A stretch of DNA of 19,337 nucleotides. Source: an uncultured Prevotella sp. (GTDB taxonomy: Bacteria > Bacteroidota > Bacteroidia > Bacteroidales > Bacteroidaceae). Location: assembly GCA_905210845.1 (NCBI GenBank), contig CAJLYG010000039.1, positions 1 to 19,337 of the forward strand. The letters run 5' to 3'. A program made the position numbers and the translations under genes. This document shows, piece after piece, positions 7,524 to 16,481 of the stretch; position 1 is the first letter of the stretch; every line of letters starts with the position of its first letter. Under the pieces are notes generated by a model. That model was not told where the DNA came from and ran no database searches. It saw only the letters and a list, made by a program, of their open reading frames with translations.

Positions 7524-8552
7524 TTACTCAATCGCAGATGGTGATATATATTCTATGCTGAGATCATCTATGTATAAAGGATTGTCATCGCTTGCCAAGG
7601 TCATATTAAATGATTGACCTTTCTTTAATAGCCCTGTACGGACGGCATAATGCACCCATTTGCCTTCACCAGGTTTATCTTCCCACTCAGTGAAATTGGG
7701 ACCGAAGGTGAACGTACCTCCTTTCTTATATGCCCAGAAACTCACCTCGTAATATCCTTCAACGAAAACACCTCCCCAGTCGAAGAGTAACTGAACCTTG
7801 GAAGACTTCAGCTGTAATGCCTTAGAGCCTCGATAGACGTTATCAACCGCTACAGTTGGAGTCCCCTCCGTATAGTAAGCTATTCGGTCAGCGACAAAGG
7901 TCCACGGCTTAATGACATTCCCTGTAGAGTAGGTTTCATAAGTATCCTGGAAGACATAGGCCTTAGCACCTTCGGCTGTTTTTGCAGAAGAAGATTTTCC
8001 ATTGTCGTTCATAGAATAAACCTCATATTTATTTCCTCCAGTAGAAGCAGTATAGTCCATAAATGAATTGTCTGTTGTGGTAGCCAGGTATTTACCATCT
8101 TTATAAATGGAATATGAGTTGGCGAAACGACCATTTGTCCATTTTAACAGGCAACCTTGATAATTGTCCACGGAGACCGATAGTGTTTTTGGTGCCCTTG
8201 GAAGGATACCTTTTGGTATGCCAAGGTATCCAGAATCAGCGGCATAGCCACGTGAACGCCATCCTCTGTCGTTGACAGCATAAACACGATATTCCGTAAG
8301 CGTATCAGGAGCTTTGCTATCCTCATATTCTGTTGACATAAGACTGTCTGCAATAACATCAAGTCCCCTGACAAGGATATAGTAAGAAGCATTGCTTACA
8401 GGTGTCCACGACAAGAATACCGAAGTGTCTCCCTTCGTGGCAGAAAGTTTTTCCGGGATGTCGGGCCGGTGAAGGGAATAGTCCTCGTTATCATTACAAG
8501 AATAAATACTGAGTGACAACACTAATAAAATGACATATATTATCTTTTTCAT
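7524..8552 (-). CDS. Surface glycan-binding-type lipoprotein with fibronectin type III domains
   Basis: This 342-residue protein has a lipoprotein signal with a lipobox ending at C19 (SLSIYSC). The following NDNED is acidic, in line with the export signal that sends Bacteroidota lipoproteins to the cell surface. Two fn3-like modules are visible, at about 30-110 (LSWTPVSNASYYILV) and about 118-195 (LLKWTNGRFANSYSIY). They are followed by a beta-rich C-terminal domain (about 200-340) with the look of a carbohydrate-binding or jelly-roll module. Its place right after SusD matches the SusE/SusF or surface glycan-binding protein slot. The stop of SusD lies 16 bp upstream and the DUF5703 start 3 bp downstream. 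Ligand binding is inferred from position, not from recognised binding residues. Confidence 0.75.
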   Translation of the reverse strand: MKKIIYVILLVLSLSIYSCNDNEDYSLHRPDIPEKLSATKGDTSVFLSWTPVSNASYYILVRGLDVIADSLMSTEYEDSKAPDTLTEYRVYAVNDRGWRSRGYAADSGYLGIPKGILPRAPKTLSVSVDNYQGCLLKWTNGRFANSYSIYKDGKYLATTTDNSFMDYTASTGGNKYEVYSMNDNGKSSSAKTAEGAKAYVFQDTYETYSTGNVIKPWTFVADRIAYYTEGTPTVAVDNVYRGSKALQLKSSKVQLLFDWGGVFVEGYYEVSFWAYKKGGTFTFGPNFTEWEDKPGEGKWVHYAVRTGLLKKGQSFNMTLASDDNPLYIDDLSIEYISPSAIE

Positions 8553-8568
8553 TGCAACCTATATTTAA

Positions 8569-9546
8569 TTAATATCCTTCATTGTTTGGCAATAAATTTG
8601 GATTTGCATCAATGGCATCCTGAGGTATGGGCCATAGATAATTAGACTTCTTGAACACTTTATGTGATCCAAAGTCATATTTCTCGTCTGATGATATTGC
8701 GTTGAAAACATCCTCAGCAATACCCCATCGTCGGATGTCAAAATAGCGAATTCCCTCGAAGGCAAACTCCCATTTCCGCTCATCTTGAATTGTCTTCATC
8801 ATTTGGGCAGCAGACTGTCCGCGACTTACATGGGGAAGACCGGCACGATCTCTTACTTTGTCTAGGATGTCGTACACACTCTGGTCCACTTGTCCTAACA
8901 TGGTTTTTGCTTCCGCATACATCAGCAGCACATCCGTATATCTTAGTACAATAAAATCGGACTCATCTTCTTGTAAATAATCTATTTTATTGTCTTCGTT
9001 CATATATCCCTTGTTTAATGTCAACGGATAATCTTTAGCACATTGATTACTGATGTTGCACACAAAATCCTTTGTGTATTTCATGCCATTGCTAAGTACT
9101 GAATGGTCACCGATGTAATAGGTTGCCTCAAAACGAGGTCCACGATTGGCCCATACATCGCTGTCTACTACGGCTGTAGAACCCTGTGCCACCGTCTTTC
9201 CATCAACAAGAGGGTATGAATCCAACAACTCTGGTGTTATGGAGAATGATGCCCATGTACCGTTCATGCTTTCCGCTGGTAAGCCAGGCAGTTTACTGCC
9301 AAAAGGAGTATTGAAAGTAGAACCTTGTTTCGTTCCTCCCGCCGTATACTTCAAAGCAAAAAGGATTTCTTTATTATCCTCATTGCTATTGGAAAATATA
9401 CTTTTATAGTCATCAAGAAATCCAACATAGGAAGAATGGATTGCCATTGTCATCAGTTCTTCTGCGGCTTTGACCGTATTTTCATAATCCTTATTATAAA
9501 GATAGGCACGCACTTTCATCCCTATGGCTGCTTGCTTTGTCGCCAT
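8569..9546 (-). CDS. SusD-like lipoprotein, C-terminal fragment
   Basis: This is the second part of the SusD gene starting at 10175. The frame is open from about 9630 and carries the expected continuation (ITDSLIIPDLDIAANSL), so the ATG at 9546 is internal and not a true start. Typical RagB/SusD C-terminal features are present: DFIVLRYTDVLLMYAEAKTM, then LDKVRDRAGLP, then the ERKWEFAFEGIRYFDIRRWG signature, ending in LWPIPQDAIDANPNLLPNNEGY. These residues form part of the SusD fold that caps the SusC barrel and binds glycan. The end is intact, and the fn3 lipoprotein follows after 16 bp. Confidence 0.85.
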   Translation of the reverse strand: MATKQAAIGMKVRAYLYNKDYENTVKAAEELMTMAIHSSYVGFLDDYKSIFSNSNEDNKEILFALKYTAGGTKQGSTFNTPFGSKLPGLPAESMNGTWASFSITPELLDSYPLVDGKTVAQGSTAVVDSDVWANRGPRFEATYYIGDHSVLSNGMKYTKDFVCNISNQCAKDYPLTLNKGYMNEDNKIDYLQEDESDFIVLRYTDVLLMYAEAKTMLGQVDQSVYDILDKVRDRAGLPHVSRGQSAAQMMKTIQDERKWEFAFEGIRYFDIRRWGIAEDVFNAISSDEKYDFGSHKVFKKSNYLWPIPQDAIDANPNLLPNNEGY

Positions 9547-10175
9547 CCCTGCCTTTCCACCATACGGGACTTCATCAAGGCTGTTAGCTGCAATGTCAAG
9601 GTCTGGAATAATGAGACTATCGGTAATGCTTTCACTGAACTCCTGGGCAACTTGGCCTCAGCAGGGGTATAGATATGGTCCACCATAGGCACTGCTCCCC
9701 ACAAGCTCGTAAGGCGGATATAGCATATAGCACGGACAAAATGACTTTGCCCCATAATAAATTTCTGATAGTCCTCATTGAAATCTGACTTGTGCTTATC
9801 CATAGCATCCATGATCGTGTTTGCCCAGTATATGGTTTTATACAGGTTCGCATAAATGCCTGAAATGCCACTGGTCACAGGTGTAAGTTCCCCTCTCGAA
9901 ATATCAAACCATGGGTTTGTCCAGCTATATTTGTAGAATCCCTCATCAGAGCATACACTCCAATAAAGATTTCCAGCATACGCACCATCATTCGCATCCG
10001 AATTGGTAGGACGTAATAGAGAATACAGACCTGTAATGGCTTGGTCAAAATCGGTCTTCGTATTAAAAAACGTCTCATTAGACACTGCATCTTCTGGCTT
10101 CAGATCTAACAAATCATTGCATGACATCAATAAAGCCAGACACGGTATTATAAGAAATATATAATATTTTTTCAT
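9522..10175 (-). CDS. SusD-like lipoprotein, N-terminal fragment (frameshifted)
   Basis: The lipoprotein signal ends at C19 (ALLMSC), followed by NDLLDLKPEDAVS, the standard opening of SusD proteins. The TPR-like helices follow, including FNTKTDFDQAITGLYSLLR and a GQSHFVRAICYIRLTSLWGA stretch. At about residue 181 (SSVK) the frame slips. The true continuation is in another frame, consistent with one base missing at a short T run (9630-9632, AAA on the coding strand). Repaired, the protein has about 535 residues, the normal SusD size. Translation starts 11 bp after the SusC stop, so the two are one transcript. SusD sits on the outer surface and closes over the SusC pore. Confidence 0.88.
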   Translation of the reverse strand: MKKYYIFLIIPCLALLMSCNDLLDLKPEDAVSNETFFNTKTDFDQAITGLYSLLRPTNSDANDGAYAGNLYWSVCSDEGFYKYSWTNPWFDISRGELTPVTSGISGIYANLYKTIYWANTIMDAMDKHKSDFNEDYQKFIMGQSHFVRAICYIRLTSLWGAVPMVDHIYTPAEAKLPRSSVKALPIVSLFQTLTLQLTALMKSRMVERQGWRQSKQP

Positions 10176-10186
10176 TTGTTTCCCAA

Positions 10187-13100
10187 TTAAAAAGATAAAT
10201 CTAACCCTAATTTCATTGTCATAGCCTGAGGAATACCTCCACGTTCTCCCGCACCGTTGTAGCGTTCAGGGTCAAAGCCTCTGTAGTTTTTCTTGGTCCA
10301 GGTATAGACATTGGATGCAGAAACATAAGCCCGCAAATGAGTAAGACCAAGAAATTTGGTAGCAACGGCAGGAAAATCATAGCTCAAGACGATATCCTTC
10401 AATCGAAGATAAGAGCGATCCATTAAGAAATAACTATTGTAATAGTTGTTATTGGGTCCATTTTCCACCCAGAGCCGAGGAACTGTCTTGCTGGGATGTT
10501 CTGGAGTCCAGCGCTGTGTCCAGAACTGAGCAAAATTGGAACCCTGAAAGGTCGGTGTATAGTATTCGCAAATACCATAGGAATAAGCATCTGCAATGCC
10601 TTGAAAATCCATAGAGAAACCGACTCCTTTATAACTAAGTGATAAATTGGCACCATAAGTCCATGTAGGGTAATCCGTACCCATGATCTTGCGGTCGTAA
10701 GAATCAATAACGCCATCTGGCACACCGTCTTTTCCACTGATATCTTCAAAAACCAAATCTCCTGGTCCAGCTCCTGACACATGAGGGGAGTTATCAACCT
10801 CTTCCTGCGTCTGATATATTTTACCGGTCCATTTTAGCATATAATAGGAATTGATGGGATATCCACGCATGGTGATCTTATCGCCGCTGATATGGCGATC
10901 CGTCTCTCCTGTAAGACCGGGATTGATAGACAGGACTTTGTTTTTGATGTAAGAAACATTGCCACCCACAGAAATATTAACCCCTGCGAAAGACTTCTTG
11001 AAGTTCACTGTTGTCTCAAAGCCCTTATTTTGCACTTTTGCAAGATTCGTGGTAACAGAACTAAAACCCGTCTCGTAAGGAAGAGAAGTATCATATAAGA
11101 TGTCACGGGTTTTCCTAAGAAAGACATCACTTTCAATGGTCAACATAGAATTAAAGAAATGCATATCTAAGCCCAGGTTGGTTACATCTGTTGTCTCCCA
11201 ATGAATATCTGGATTGCCATAGGTACTGGGCTTGGCACCTGGTGTGACGTTCTTACCCCATACATAATAAGCATTGTTGTACGTAATTTTTGCTATATAG
11301 GGGAAATTGTCGCCAATGCTCTGGTTACCAAGTTCTCCCCATGAAGCTCTTAATTTGAGAAAGTTGATGAATGGGATCTTGTGCATAAATTTCTCACTTG
11401 TCAACACCCAACCAGCAGAGAAGGAAGGGAAGACACCATAACGGTGATTCGAGCCAAAACGGGAGGACCCGTCACGGCGAACATTGGCTTCGAACAGATA
11501 CTTATTATCATAATCGTAATTTAACCGTCCAAATTGGGAAACAACGGCATAGCTGGAAATAGAACTTGTGTTTGTAACCGTCGTAGGGTCGCCAGAATCT
11601 AAGATCTTTACATAATTAGAAGTGTATTTTCCTCTTGAGGTCTGAAAATACTCATTATGGTTAGACTCATAACTCATAGCTGCCATAGCTTTCAGATGAT
11701 GCGAGCCTGCTGTAAAAGAATAATCAATCTGAAGATACGGATTGATGCGGTATTCCTTCGTAGTGCTCTTACTCAGACTACCTAAACCATAAAAACTTTG
11801 AGAGATATCATCCTCCGAAATACCGGAAGTAGGATCCTTAGCCATCTCCATCAACTCTGCATATCTCCAGTTTTTTACAGAAGGAGCACCCTTCCAATCG
11901 CTATAATCATAAAGCCGAACATTGGCATTCAGAATACCACTCACTGTTAATTTTGGCAGAATCGTATAGCTGATGTTCACATTTCCTGTTAGAGTATTTT
12001 TCGTTTGGGCAATTTCATTGAAGAACATGTTGACTAATGGATTCCCGCTTTGAACATCACCTGTATAGTTCAGCGTATAACTATCGGGCAAAGCAATTGT
12101 TCCATCTGCGTTCCATGCTGGATTCAATGGCGTTGCACGCATGATGTCCAATGCGAAGACTTCATTAACACTTCCATTTGGCGTTTTCTGCTTACCATAA
12201 GTATATCCAAAATTTGCACCGACCTTAAATTTGTCAGTTACATTCGTTTCGAGATTGATACGACCGGTGATACGTTGATAGTTTCCTCTTTTCACGATAG
12301 AGCCTTGATCCATATAGCCCAATGACATGAAATATTTATTTTTCTTTCCTCCACCGCGCACGCTCATATTATACTCCTGAGTATTAGATGTTTTGAATAT
12401 TTCATCAAACCAGTCTGTGGAACAGGCATCCCTGTATTCTGGAGTACGATATAGCTCGATAACCTTATCAGAGAATGCCGGTGTCAGTCCTGAATTTATT
12501 CTGGCTTCATTCATTAAAAGCATAAAGGTTTCCGTATCGGTAACCATTTTAGGCTTACTTTGATTTGTTATCTTGGCAATAGAGTAACCAGCACTAAAGT
12601 TGAACGCTGCTTTTCCTCCATCATTTCCTTTCTTCGTGGTGATTAGGATTACACCATTTGCAGCCTGCGATCCATATATTGACGCAGAGGCTGCATCTTT
12701 CAAAATAGAGATGTTTTCAATATCTGCAGGATTGACAATATCCATATTTGAAGATATAACGCCATCTATGAGAATCAATGGAGAGGTGTTATTTAATGTC
12801 CCTAATCCACGAATCGTTATCTGTCCTCCGTCGCTACCTGCAATACCTGATGATTGTGCTATATGAACCCCTGCCACCTGACCGGCAAGGCTTTGAGAAG
12901 CGCTCGTAAGGGGCTTTCTATCAAATGATTTAGCATCAAGAGTCGCCACGCTACCTGTGAGGTTCGCTTTCTTCTGCGTACCGAAGCCAACAACGACAAC
13001 CTCGTCAAGCGACTCTGTATCCGGCTCTAAAGAGACCTTGATTGAGCGACCTGCTGTAAAAGGAATTTCCTTCAACTTGTAACCCACATAGCTCACGACT

Positions 13101-13375
13101 AATGTGCCTTTGTTCACTCCAGAAATCATGAAATTTCCATCGGAATCCGTCACCGATCCTTTTCCTTTTGCGCCTTTTACCATGACAGTAGCGCCAATAA
13201 CGGGCTCACCCGTGTCATCGACAACGGTTCCTTTAACCATTGATTCCTGTTTTACATTGGGAGCACTCTGAACTCCCGTTTGGGCTACTACCAGTGATCC
13301 GTTGCTTAACATAGCAACTACCACTAATAGGAAAACCCTTCGAAGAAGATTTTCTTTCAGAACTGTTTTCATCAT
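10187..13375 (-). CDS. SusC-like TonB-dependent outer-membrane transporter
   Basis: This 1062-residue protein has a signal peptide (about 1-32), a carboxypeptidase-D-like beta-sandwich (about 47-118), the SusC-type DEVVVVGFGTQ segment at 124-134, a plug domain (about 140-250, with TIRGLGTLNN and ILIDGVISS) and a long beta-barrel ending in an aromatic residue (LGLDLSF). It is predicted to import oligosaccharides across the outer membrane using TonB energy, with the adjacent SusD as lid. It is full length, with no visible break. It begins 33 bp after the GH2 stop and ends 11 bp before SusD. The second methionine (13372) is an equally possible start. No strong Shine-Dalgarno is seen, which is usual in Bacteroidota. 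Confidence 0.97.
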   Translation of the reverse strand: MMKTVLKENLLRRVFLLVVVAMLSNGSLVVAQTGVQSAPNVKQESMVKGTVVDDTGEPVIGATVMVKGAKGKGSVTDSDGNFMISGVNKGTLVVSYVGYKLKEIPFTAGRSIKVSLEPDTESLDEVVVVGFGTQKKANLTGSVATLDAKSFDRKPLTSASQSLAGQVAGVHIAQSSGIAGSDGGQITIRGLGTLNNTSPLILIDGVISSNMDIVNPADIENISILKDAASASIYGSQAANGVILITTKKGNDGGKAAFNFSAGYSIAKITNQSKPKMVTDTETFMLLMNEARINSGLTPAFSDKVIELYRTPEYRDACSTDWFDEIFKTSNTQEYNMSVRGGGKKNKYFMSLGYMDQGSIVKRGNYQRITGRINLETNVTDKFKVGANFGYTYGKQKTPNGSVNEVFALDIMRATPLNPAWNADGTIALPDSYTLNYTGDVQSGNPLVNMFFNEIAQTKNTLTGNVNISYTILPKLTVSGILNANVRLYDYSDWKGAPSVKNWRYAELMEMAKDPTSGISEDDISQSFYGLGSLSKSTTKEYRINPYLQIDYSFTAGSHHLKAMAAMSYESNHNEYFQTSRGKYTSNYVKILDSGDPTTVTNTSSISSYAVVSQFGRLNYDYDNKYLFEANVRRDGSSRFGSNHRYGVFPSFSAGWVLTSEKFMHKIPFINFLKLRASWGELGNQSIGDNFPYIAKITYNNAYYVWGKNVTPGAKPSTYGNPDIHWETTDVTNLGLDMHFFNSMLTIESDVFLRKTRDILYDTSLPYETGFSSVTTNLAKVQNKGFETTVNFKKSFAGVNISVGGNVSYIKNKVLSINPGLTGETDRHISGDKITMRGYPINSYYMLKWTGKIYQTQEEVDNSPHVSGAGPGDLVFEDISGKDGVPDGVIDSYDRKIMGTDYPTWTYGANLSLSYKGVGFSMDFQGIADAYSYGICEYYTPTFQGSNFAQFWTQRWTPEHPSKTVPRLWVENGPNNNYYNSYFLMDRSYLRLKDIVLSYDFPAVATKFLGLTHLRAYVSASNVYTWTKKNYRGFDPERYNGAGERGGIPQAMTMKLGLDLSF

Positions 13376-13408
13376 TAATTGCTAAAATTTAGGTTTATAG
13401 TTTATTCT

Positions 13409-15964
13409 TTACTTGACAATACCTCTTACCCGTACCTTGCTCAACGCCGCAATGCCCTTGCTGAAGTGAATGCGGACAAATCGTGCTGGGACATCACGAC
13501 CCTCTGAAATCTCAACAAACTCGCCTGGAGACGATATTGTTCTCAACGCAATGGTATCCCATTGCTTTCCATCCGTACTCACTTCCACAGAGAAACTTCG
13601 TGCTCCTTGGTTTGGGAAAGTGATGTCTACGCTCTTTAACGATAGTTTTTTCTCCGAATCAAGCGTCCAACAAGGATCCTTGTCCGTAGAAGATGCTTGC
13701 CAGTATGTGGAGTCATCATCATCTGTTGCCATACCTGCATTGTGTCCCTTCTCGTCACTACTGGAGAAATCGGGATTGTTGTAGCCAAAGGTCTGTATTT
13801 CCTGCCGAGAACTTACAAAACGGTGATAGGGCCTTGCTATTATTTCCTTGCTGTTCTTCGAATACTTCTCCCCCCCAACGAAATGCAACGTGATATAGGC
13901 TGTTGGCAATCCTTCAGCGATAGCGGCAATTTTCGTCTCTCCTGCATAGTACGATCTTAAAGCAATGGAGGCTTCACCATCCTGTATGCGAATATCACTA
14001 CCTTTTTCGAACAGGATTTCTTTGCCAGTAGGGAATTCCCCGGGACCGGAAATAACCATCAACTTCACCGCAGGACTATTGCTGAGACCATTCCCTTCAA
14101 TATCCGTGACAGAGACTGTTAGCTTCACGTCGTCCGTGCCATCCGTCCTGATTCCATCCGTCTTCGAGGCTGTGAGAAGAAGCTTGGCTGGCTTTCCGTT
14201 TCTTCGCTTGGCAGGTGGGGCGATGTTCATGTTCTGGTTCCTATACCAATACCATGCTTGCTTAGGTATCCTGAAGTAATCCACAATACCCATCTTGCCC
14301 AACGCACTCCCGGCAATGCTGCCATGATCGAAGCCGCACCATATAGCATGCCCACTTCTCCATTCTTTCAACTGCAACGAGTCAGTCTTCGACAGGTCGC
14401 CCCAACAAGGACTGTATTCACCGGGACGGTCAGCTGTTACACTGCCATATTCAGAGACAAGGCTCGGAATGGGAGGATGCTGAAATTCCGGGATAGAAGC
14501 TCCATCGCCATTATATCCCGCTACATCACCGATGATATCAATACGCTCAGATCCCAGCGGTCGTTGACTTCCACCGATGGCTGCAACGCGCGTGCTGTCA
14601 AGTTGATGGCTCCTTGCCACCATTCTCGCTAACAACTTTCTCACCTTTCTCATTTTATCCCCTCGAGAGAAGAATGCTTCATTGCACATACTCCATGCGA
14701 TCACTGATGGATGATTGCGATGGATCCTGATCATTTCTTCTAATTGCTGCATCACGCTTTTCTCAAATCCTGCCTCGTCTCTCTCATGAATAGGATAAGC
14801 ACTACTGTTCCAATAGCCATCATCTTGAAATCCTCCAATGCCCCAGAAAGGGACCTCCGACCAGAAGCATAGGCCGATACTGTCACAGGCATCAACAAAC
14901 TGGGGGGCGTGAGGATAGTGAGAGCCACGGATAAAATTGAATCCCACGTCTTTCATTAACCTTACGTCGCGAGCCATTGCCGCTTCCGTAACTGCATCAC
15001 CCCATCCTGCTTGGTCCTGATGGACATTGGCACCCTGCAATACGACATGCTTCCCATTCAAGAAGAAGCCATGGTCGGCACTCCATTCCGTCCAGCGGAA
15101 TCCAAAAGTAGTCGTAGCCTGGTCGATCAGCCTATGACTTTCCAGCAATTTGCTTTCGACTGTATATAAATAAGGAGAATCTGGCGACCAAAGATGGGGA
15201 GTCTCTATCCGCGGCGTTCTCTGGGTCACAGACAGTCTTTGTCCTATTGCAACTTCGTGGCTCGATTGAGTTGTGGCAACTACTCGTCCCTGCTTATCTA
15301 TGACAGACGTTATTAACGTGTAGCTTTTGCTTTTGGAAGATTTATTGACGATATCTGTCTGTACCATGACAGAAGAAGAGCTGCCATGATTGACCTTTAA
15401 ATCTGGTGTCTGAACGGCGACGCCACACCAATCTATATAAGTACTTTGTTTTTTGACTAACCTGACATTTCTGTAGATGCCTCCACTAAATGTATGCTCC
15501 CCTGCGCGGGGTGCTACATCAGCTTTCCAAATGTTATTGACCTGTATGGCCAAGATATTGTCACCACGTCTTACAGCCTGGGTAATGTCAAGGCAAAAAC
15601 CCGTATAACCACCGACATGTCGACCTACGGACTGTCCGTTCACCCATACACGGCAATCTTGAAAGACACCATCGAACTCCAAGAAGATCCTTCCACGAAG
15701 ATCTTGAGGGGTGAATGAAAGATGCTTCCTATACCAACCATATCCCACATAAAAGTCTTTAGACATAAAGTAAGGCATACTGAAGGAATGGGGCAGTCCG
15801 ACATTCTCCCATCCTCTGTCATCAAAGGTAGGAAGCATGGCCTTAGGCGAATTCCCTAATTTAAATTTCCATTCCCTATTGATGTTGATCACTTCTCGTG
15901 AAATCGCACGGGCATTGAAGGTCATCACTAAAATAAATAAGGAAAGATAGATCTTTGCTTTCAT
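13409..15964 (-). CDS. Secreted GH2-family glycoside hydrolase with C-terminal discoidin-like domain
   Basis: This 851-residue protein begins with a signal peptide (about 1-20), then the GH2 sugar-binding domain (about 25-180, with WYRKHLSF and VWVNGQSVGRHVGGYTGF), an immunoglobulin-like domain and the GH2 TIM barrel (about 300-590). The acid/base glutamate is E429 in SMCNEAFF and the nucleophile is E505 in LVSEYGS, so the active site is complete. A C-terminal Ig-like domain (about 595-700) is followed by an F5/8 (discoidin, CBM32-like) module (about 715-851) with NAGMATDDDDSTYWQAS. GH2 enzymes include beta-galactosidases, beta-glucuronidases and beta-mannosidases; I cannot choose among them. 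It is the first gene of the operon, just downstream of a TAnnTTTG element, and is probably periplasmic or surface-exposed. Confidence 0.93.
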   Translation of the reverse strand: MKAKIYLSLFILVMTFNARAISREVININREWKFKLGNSPKAMLPTFDDRGWENVGLPHSFSMPYFMSKDFYVGYGWYRKHLSFTPQDLRGRIFLEFDGVFQDCRVWVNGQSVGRHVGGYTGFCLDITQAVRRGDNILAIQVNNIWKADVAPRAGEHTFSGGIYRNVRLVKKQSTYIDWCGVAVQTPDLKVNHGSSSSVMVQTDIVNKSSKSKSYTLITSVIDKQGRVVATTQSSHEVAIGQRLSVTQRTPRIETPHLWSPDSPYLYTVESKLLESHRLIDQATTTFGFRWTEWSADHGFFLNGKHVVLQGANVHQDQAGWGDAVTEAAMARDVRLMKDVGFNFIRGSHYPHAPQFVDACDSIGLCFWSEVPFWGIGGFQDDGYWNSSAYPIHERDEAGFEKSVMQQLEEMIRIHRNHPSVIAWSMCNEAFFSRGDKMRKVRKLLARMVARSHQLDSTRVAAIGGSQRPLGSERIDIIGDVAGYNGDGASIPEFQHPPIPSLVSEYGSVTADRPGEYSPCWGDLSKTDSLQLKEWRSGHAIWCGFDHGSIAGSALGKMGIVDYFRIPKQAWYWYRNQNMNIAPPAKRRNGKPAKLLLTASKTDGIRTDGTDDVKLTVSVTDIEGNGLSNSPAVKLMVISGPGEFPTGKEILFEKGSDIRIQDGEASIALRSYYAGETKIAAIAEGLPTAYITLHFVGGEKYSKNSKEIIARPYHRFVSSRQEIQTFGYNNPDFSSSDEKGHNAGMATDDDDSTYWQASSTDKDPCWTLDSEKKLSLKSVDITFPNQGARSFSVEVSTDGKQWDTIALRTISSPGEFVEISEGRDVPARFVRIHFSKGIAALSKVRVRGIVK

Positions 15965-15989
15965 TTACTCGGTTTTGATTGTTCGAGTG

Positions 15990-15997
15990 CAAAGATA
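15990..15997 (-). promoter_or_regulatory. Putative -7 promoter element of the glycan-utilisation operon
   Basis: The minus strand reads TATCTTTG, a full match to TAnnTTTG, about 25 bp before the GH2 ATG. That would give a leader of roughly 20 nt. The nearest upstream TTTG is about 25 bp away, longer than the ideal spacing, as is common for promoters that need an activator such as an HTCS. Confidence 0.5.
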
Positions 15998-16061
15998 TTG
16001 AATACCAATAGATTAGATAGGACAAAAATTCATATTAAAAGCGCAACTATTGATATTTTGC

Positions 16062-16077
16062 CGTGATCTCTATCACG
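16062..16077. promoter_or_regulatory. CRP/FNR-like palindromic operator candidate
   Basis: CGTGATCTCTATCACG is a 6-bp perfect inverted repeat around 4 bases. It fits the GTGA-N6-TCAC core of CRP/FNR-type sites. It lies between the divergent GH2 and lipoprotein genes, about 65 bp upstream of the GH2 -7 element and about 120 bp upstream of the plus-strand -33 element. The symmetry is seen directly; use by a CRP-type carbon regulator is inference. Confidence 0.45.
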
Positions 16078-16198
16078 ATCCTTAGCCATGGGTTCTAAAT
16101 AGTATTTATATCGTGTTAGCCCTCCATCATAGGTAAGCTTAGGTGTTAACTCACAGCCCATTCTTTCACTGAAGAAATCAGGAGATTCATTGAATGTT

Positions 16199-16230
16199 TT
16201 TGCAACAAGATGCCATAAATATTACATTTG
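16199..16230 (+). promoter_or_regulatory. Bacteroidota-type promoter for lipoprotein and sensor kinase
   Basis: TTTG at 16199-16202 and TACATTTG at 16223-16230 are separated by exactly 20 bp, matching the -33/-7 consensus TTTG-N19-21-TAnnTTTG. Transcription should start near 16237. An AGGAGG ribosome site at 16248-16253 lies 7 bp before the ATG at 16261, which makes that start preferable to the ATG at 16228. Confidence 0.7.
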
Positions 16231-16260
16231 CATCCAATAACAAAATTAGGAGGACGCGAT

Positions 16261-16449
16261 ATGAAAAAGAACATCCATCTACTATTAATGACAATTGCCA
16301 CTATTTTTGCAGCATCCTGTTCTTCGGGCGGTGATGATTTCGATGACTTAGAAGAGGAAGAGGACGACATCCTGATCTATCATAGTCTCAGTAGTAATGC
16401 CCATTCCACTTGCGGCAATGGCATGAAAAACAGGTCCTATTGGCAATAA
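16261..16449 (+). CDS. Small acidic surface lipoprotein, function unknown
   Basis: The 62-residue product begins MKKNIHLLLMTIATIFAASC, a lipoprotein signal with lipobox FAASC and lipidated C20. The mature part is only about 43 residues. It starts SSGGDDFDDLEEEEDD, whose acid-rich stretch after the cysteine resembles the Bacteroidota lipoprotein export signal for the cell surface. The rest (ILIYHSLSSNAHSTCGNGMK) matches nothing I recognise. The start at 16261 is chosen because of AGGAGG 7 bp upstream; an in-frame ATG at 16228 overlaps the promoter. The sensor kinase follows after 32 bp on the same strand, so the two are probably co-transcribed and this may be an accessory to, or target of, that system. 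It could also be a degraded remnant of a longer lipoprotein. Confidence 0.65.
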   Translation: MKKNIHLLLMTIATIFAASCSSGGDDFDDLEEEEDDILIYHSLSSNAHSTCGNGMKNRSYWQ

Positions 16450-16481
16450 AAAGACAACCACAACGTTAAACAAAATAGCTT

